47,181 nt of DNA from Mesorhizobium intechi (lineage in GTDB: Bacteria > Pseudomonadota > Alphaproteobacteria > Rhizobiales > Rhizobiaceae): positions 1 through 47,181 of the forward strand of contig NZ_PNOT02000210.1 of NCBI RefSeq assembly GCF_002879535.1, read 5' to 3'. The translations under genes and the position numbers were made by a program. This document shows, in pieces, positions 44,539 through 47,181 of this stretch. The number at the start of each line of letters is the position of its first letter. Position 1 is the first letter of the stretch. The notes beneath the pieces are model-generated. The model saw nothing but the letters and a program-made list of their open reading frames with translations, ran no database searches and was not told the DNA's origin.

Positions 44539-44590
44539 CAATCCATTCCCAAAAGGCCCCAGGGCCAAGCCAATCGGCCGAAGGCCAAAA

Positions 44591-46192
44591 TCAAAACAGC
44601 CGGAACCGGCGCGGCGATTTTTCCGCTTCCTCGTCCGGATCGACGCCTGGATCGTCCGGCAGCCGCACCATTTCTTCCGCCGGCTCGACGGCCTCGGCAT
44701 CGGTCGGCACCGCCGCGAACCCAGCCGCGGTGATCGGCGCGACGTGGTCTTCGCTTCTGTCGACTCCCGTGCCAGTTGTCTCGCTGCCCGCCGTGGCAGG
44801 CTCGATCGTTTCGACCGGCTTTTCACTGGCCGGCTTCGCCAGCGCCTCGATCACCGGCACCGTGGTCTCAGGCGCATCTTCATGGCTGTCGATCAACTGG
44901 CCAAGCCGCTCCATAGGCGCGCGCCACTCGAAGGCGTCGAGCCGTCCGGTGACGGGTGACACCGGCGCCCAGCGTTCCGAAACGACGCCATCGGCGACCC
45001 AGGCCGGATCGCGCGGCGCCCGCACGGCTTTGGAGAGCAGCTGCCGCACCTTGCCCTGGTCGCCCGTCTCGGCCTCCTCGATGTCGGCCAGCAGCAGATA
45101 GGCGCCCTCGCGGCGGTCCATCCGGATGGCGGCCTCGGCCTCGCCGCGGGCGGTGGCGAAGTCCTGTGCGTCGAGCGCGGCCCGCGCCACCGTCATCGAC
45201 GATTCGGCGTGGTTCCTCTTCATCTCCTGCAGCTTCTTCGCCCGGTTGAGCCGGTCGAGCACGGCATCGCCCGGCCTGGCATGGGTGTAGAGTTCGGCAA
45301 TCTCGGGGTGCGGCTCGGCCCTCCAGGCCGTCTCCAGGATTTTCGAACCCTTGCGCACATCGTTCTGCTTGAACAGCGCGGCGGCGGCGGCAACGGCGGC
45401 CGGGGCGAAATCCGGTTGCAGCTTGTTGGCCTCGAGCGCGGCTGTCCTGGCGGCGGCGGGATCGCTGTCGGCGAGCGATTGCGCCTTGGCGGTCAACAGC
45501 ACGGCGCGGCGGCGGTTGGCGGCGTCGCGCTCGATCTGCCGCGTCGACTTCTGCGCATCGACCAGTTTCAAGGCGCCGTCCCAGTCGCCGCGCGCGGTCA
45601 TTTCCTCCAGCGTCGATTCGGCCGCCCAGGCCAGCTGCGGCGCAACGGCGGCGGCACGGCCGGCATAGTGCCGGGCGGCATTGCGATCACCCAGCCGTTC
45701 GGCTTCGAGATAAAGCCCGCGCAGGCCGAGCAGCCGCATTTCCGGATCGTCGAGCATGCTTTCGAACTTCTGGCGCGCGCCCTCATGGTCGCCTTCGAGC
45801 AGCGAGGCCTGCGCCTCGAGCAGATGGATCAGCGGTTCCTGATCGGAACGGATCAGCTTGGCCGCTTCCTTGGTCTTCTTGCGAGCCAGCGCACCGTCAC
45901 CGGCGCCAGCCGCGATCATGCCGGTCGACAGCGCCTGGTAGCCGCGGTCGCGGCGGCGCACGCGGAAATAGCGCGAGATCGTATAGGGGCTGTTCCACAG
46001 CGACCTGATCAGCCACCACAGGATCATCACGGCGGCGACGACAGCGACGACGGCCACCGCGGCCACCATAAGGCTGACCTGGTACTGATAGCCGTCGAAG
46101 GTGACGACCATGTCGCCCGGCCGGTCAGCCAGCCAGGCAAAGCCGAGCCCGAGCGCGAAGACGACGATGAGGAAGGCGAGCAGGCGGATCAT
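44591..46192 (-). CDS. hemY: HemY family TPR membrane protein
   Basis: This inner-membrane protein has 533 residues. Two N-terminal transmembrane helices (about 1-22 and 40-62) are followed by the HemY_N segment WNSPYTISRYFRVRRRDRGY. A long run of TPR-like helical repeats (about 90-400) faces the periplasm or cytoplasm. The C-terminus (about 440-533) is a proline/glutamate-rich low-complexity tail ending RRFRLF. HemY of this kind is linked to haem biosynthesis by gene order rather than by a known reaction. It starts 10 bp after the mitofilin-like gene. Confidence 0.92.
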   Translation of the reverse strand: MIRLLAFLIVVFALGLGFAWLADRPGDMVVTFDGYQYQVSLMVAAVAVVAVVAAVMILWWLIRSLWNSPYTISRYFRVRRRDRGYQALSTGMIAAGAGDGALARKKTKEAAKLIRSDQEPLIHLLEAQASLLEGDHEGARQKFESMLDDPEMRLLGLRGLYLEAERLGDRNAARHYAGRAAAVAPQLAWAAESTLEEMTARGDWDGALKLVDAQKSTRQIERDAANRRRAVLLTAKAQSLADSDPAAARTAALEANKLQPDFAPAAVAAAAALFKQNDVRKGSKILETAWRAEPHPEIAELYTHARPGDAVLDRLNRAKKLQEMKRNHAESSMTVARAALDAQDFATARGEAEAAIRMDRREGAYLLLADIEEAETGDQGKVRQLLSKAVRAPRDPAWVADGVVSERWAPVSPVTGRLDAFEWRAPMERLGQLIDSHEDAPETTVPVIEALAKPASEKPVETIEPATAGSETTGTGVDRSEDHVAPITAAGFAAVPTDAEAVEPAEEMVRLPDDPGVDPDEEAEKSPRRFRLF

Positions 46193-46202
46193 CGTTTTGC
46201 CC

Positions 46203-47181
46203 TCATGCCTTCATCGCGCCGGAGATCAGCGCGTCGACCTGGGTTTCGACCTCGATGCGCGCCTTCAGTTTGCCGGCAAAGTCGGCACCGGCGGCCTTCA
46301 CGGCCTCAGGCAGCGAATTGTATTCACTGAGCGCCTTGGCATAGTCCCCCTGCGTGACGGCCACTTCCATGCGCGCCACGGTTTCCGGCGCGCCGGGACC
46401 CTCGACGGCGCCGATCGGCCGGACCTTGACCAGCGATTCGGCGCTCGCCATCAGGTTCTGCAGGAAGCCGGCATTCTGGTCGACCGGCGTGGCGGCGGCG
46501 ACCATGGCATTGGCGGCGGCATCCATCTGCGCGGCGATCTCGGTGCGGGTGGGCACGCCTTTTTCGGCATAGGGCCGTAAGGTCGCGAGCTCAGGCGCGT
46601 CGGGTGAAATCGCGGCCAGCGTATCGAGTTCCGCCGAGAACGGCGCACCGCGTTCGAGCGCCGACTTCAAAGCCGACGCGGCAATGGCGAGCGCGATCTT
46701 CGGCTGTCCTGCCGCCGCCTCGACCTTGTCGGAAAGCTGTGACACCGACTGTTCAAGCGCGGCGAGCCGGCTGTCCCGGGCCTTCGCCGCCTCGTCCGTC
46801 GATTTCACCAGCGCGTCGAGCCCAGCCAATTTTTCGTTGAGCGGGCCGAGATCGACCGGCGCCGCGCCGCCGGCCTTGCCGAGGGTGGCGACCGCGGTTT
46901 CGATCTGCTTGACCTTGTCACCAAGGGCCGCCAGCCCGGCATTGTCGCCAGCGCCGCCCTGTTCGACAGCCGATTTCAGCGCCGCGACATCGGCCTTTAC
47001 CTGTTCCAGCCCCGAGGAAAGTCCGACCACCTTGGCCGCGGCGTCGTTGTTGCCGCCGCCGTTCTTCAGCCCGGCAATCTCGGTCTTCAGCGAAGCGATT
47101 TCGCCATTGACGCCGTCGAGCGAGACGCCGGCGCCGGAACCTGGCGCGCCGAGCAGGCCGGCAAATTGCAAGCCACCGGCG
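46203..47181 (-). CDS. mitofilin family (COG4223) membrane-anchored coiled-coil protein, C-terminal part
   Basis: The frame runs off the right edge of the window. The visible 325 or so residues are the soluble part of the alphaproteobacterial mitofilin/Mic60 homologue. A heptad-rich coiled coil (VNGEIASLKTEIAGLKN and further repeats) is followed by the C-terminal mitofilin signature region (LRPYAEKGVPTRTEIAAQM, and APETVARMEVAVTQGDYAKAL). The N-terminal membrane helix lies outside the window. In alphaproteobacteria this gene sits between haem biosynthesis genes and hemY, as here, and helps to shape intracytoplasmic or envelope membranes. Confidence 0.88.
   Translation of the reverse strand, partial: AGGLQFAGLLGAPGSGAGVSLDGVNGEIASLKTEIAGLKNGGGNNDAAAKVVGLSSGLEQVKADVAALKSAVEQGGAGDNAGLAALGDKVKQIETAVATLGKAGGAAPVDLGPLNEKLAGLDALVKSTDEAAKARDSRLAALEQSVSQLSDKVEAAAGQPKIALAIAASALKSALERGAPFSAELDTLAAISPDAPELATLRPYAEKGVPTRTEIAAQMDAAANAMVAAATPVDQNAGFLQNLMASAESLVKVRPIGAVEGPGAPETVARMEVAVTQGDYAKALSEYNSLPEAVKAAGADFAGKLKARIEVETQVDALISGAMKA

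Overview
The window is GC-rich (about 65% by eye) and densely coded, with many ATGA and TGATG overlaps between genes. Gene content points to an alphaproteobacterium of the order Hyphomicrobiales (Rhizobiales), most likely Mesorhizobium or a close relative. The supporting evidence is a MucR/Ros zinc-finger regulator, a mitofilin-hemY pair, several ABC importers of rhizobial type, an IclR-controlled beta-ketoadipate operon and a mosaic of short palindromes between genes. The genus is an inference from gene content. No rRNA, tRNA, CRISPR array, transposase or integrase was seen.

Layout. (1) 0.2-6 kb: an SDR oxidoreductase converges on a four-gene BMP-type (nucleoside-like) ABC importer operon on the minus strand; a chain of hairpins separates the binding-protein gene from the rest. 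(2) 6-9.8 kb: pcaI-pcaJ-pcaF with a divergent IclR regulator and a clear inverted-repeat operator between them. (3) 9.8-22.8 kb: the most unusual region. Two divergent operons share a 236-bp control region. The minus-strand operon is a GntR regulator with two helix-turn-helix domains, a family-1 glycosyltransferase, a glutamine-synthetase-like amine ligase and a FAD amine oxidase. The plus-strand operon is a polyamine-type ABC importer (four genes), a second related glycosyltransferase, three tandem DUF861 cupins and an aldehyde dehydrogenase. This resembles a Puu-like amine catabolic route (import, gamma-glutamylation, oxidation, aldehyde oxidation) to which two glycosyltransferases and three cupins have been added.

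(4) 22.9-29.6 kb: a fused enoyl-CoA hydratase/3-hydroxyacyl-CoA dehydrogenase and a sugar ABC importer of RbsABC type with two different permeases. (5) 29.8-35.4 kb: cytoplasmic glucoamylase (GH15), gnd, zwf and a polyphosphate-glucokinase-like gene in one direction. Together these form a compact route from glucan to glucose-6-phosphate to the oxidative pentose phosphate pathway. (6) 35.6-38.8 kb: mucR with a good terminator, a PLP aminotransferase and an MFS exporter. (7) 39.0-42.9 kb: a 1303-residue autotransporter whose passenger carries a run of 19-residue repeats. (8) 43.3-47.2 kb: a minus-strand run of mitofilin (cut by the window end), hemY, a TerB-like gene and a class I glutamine amidotransferase.
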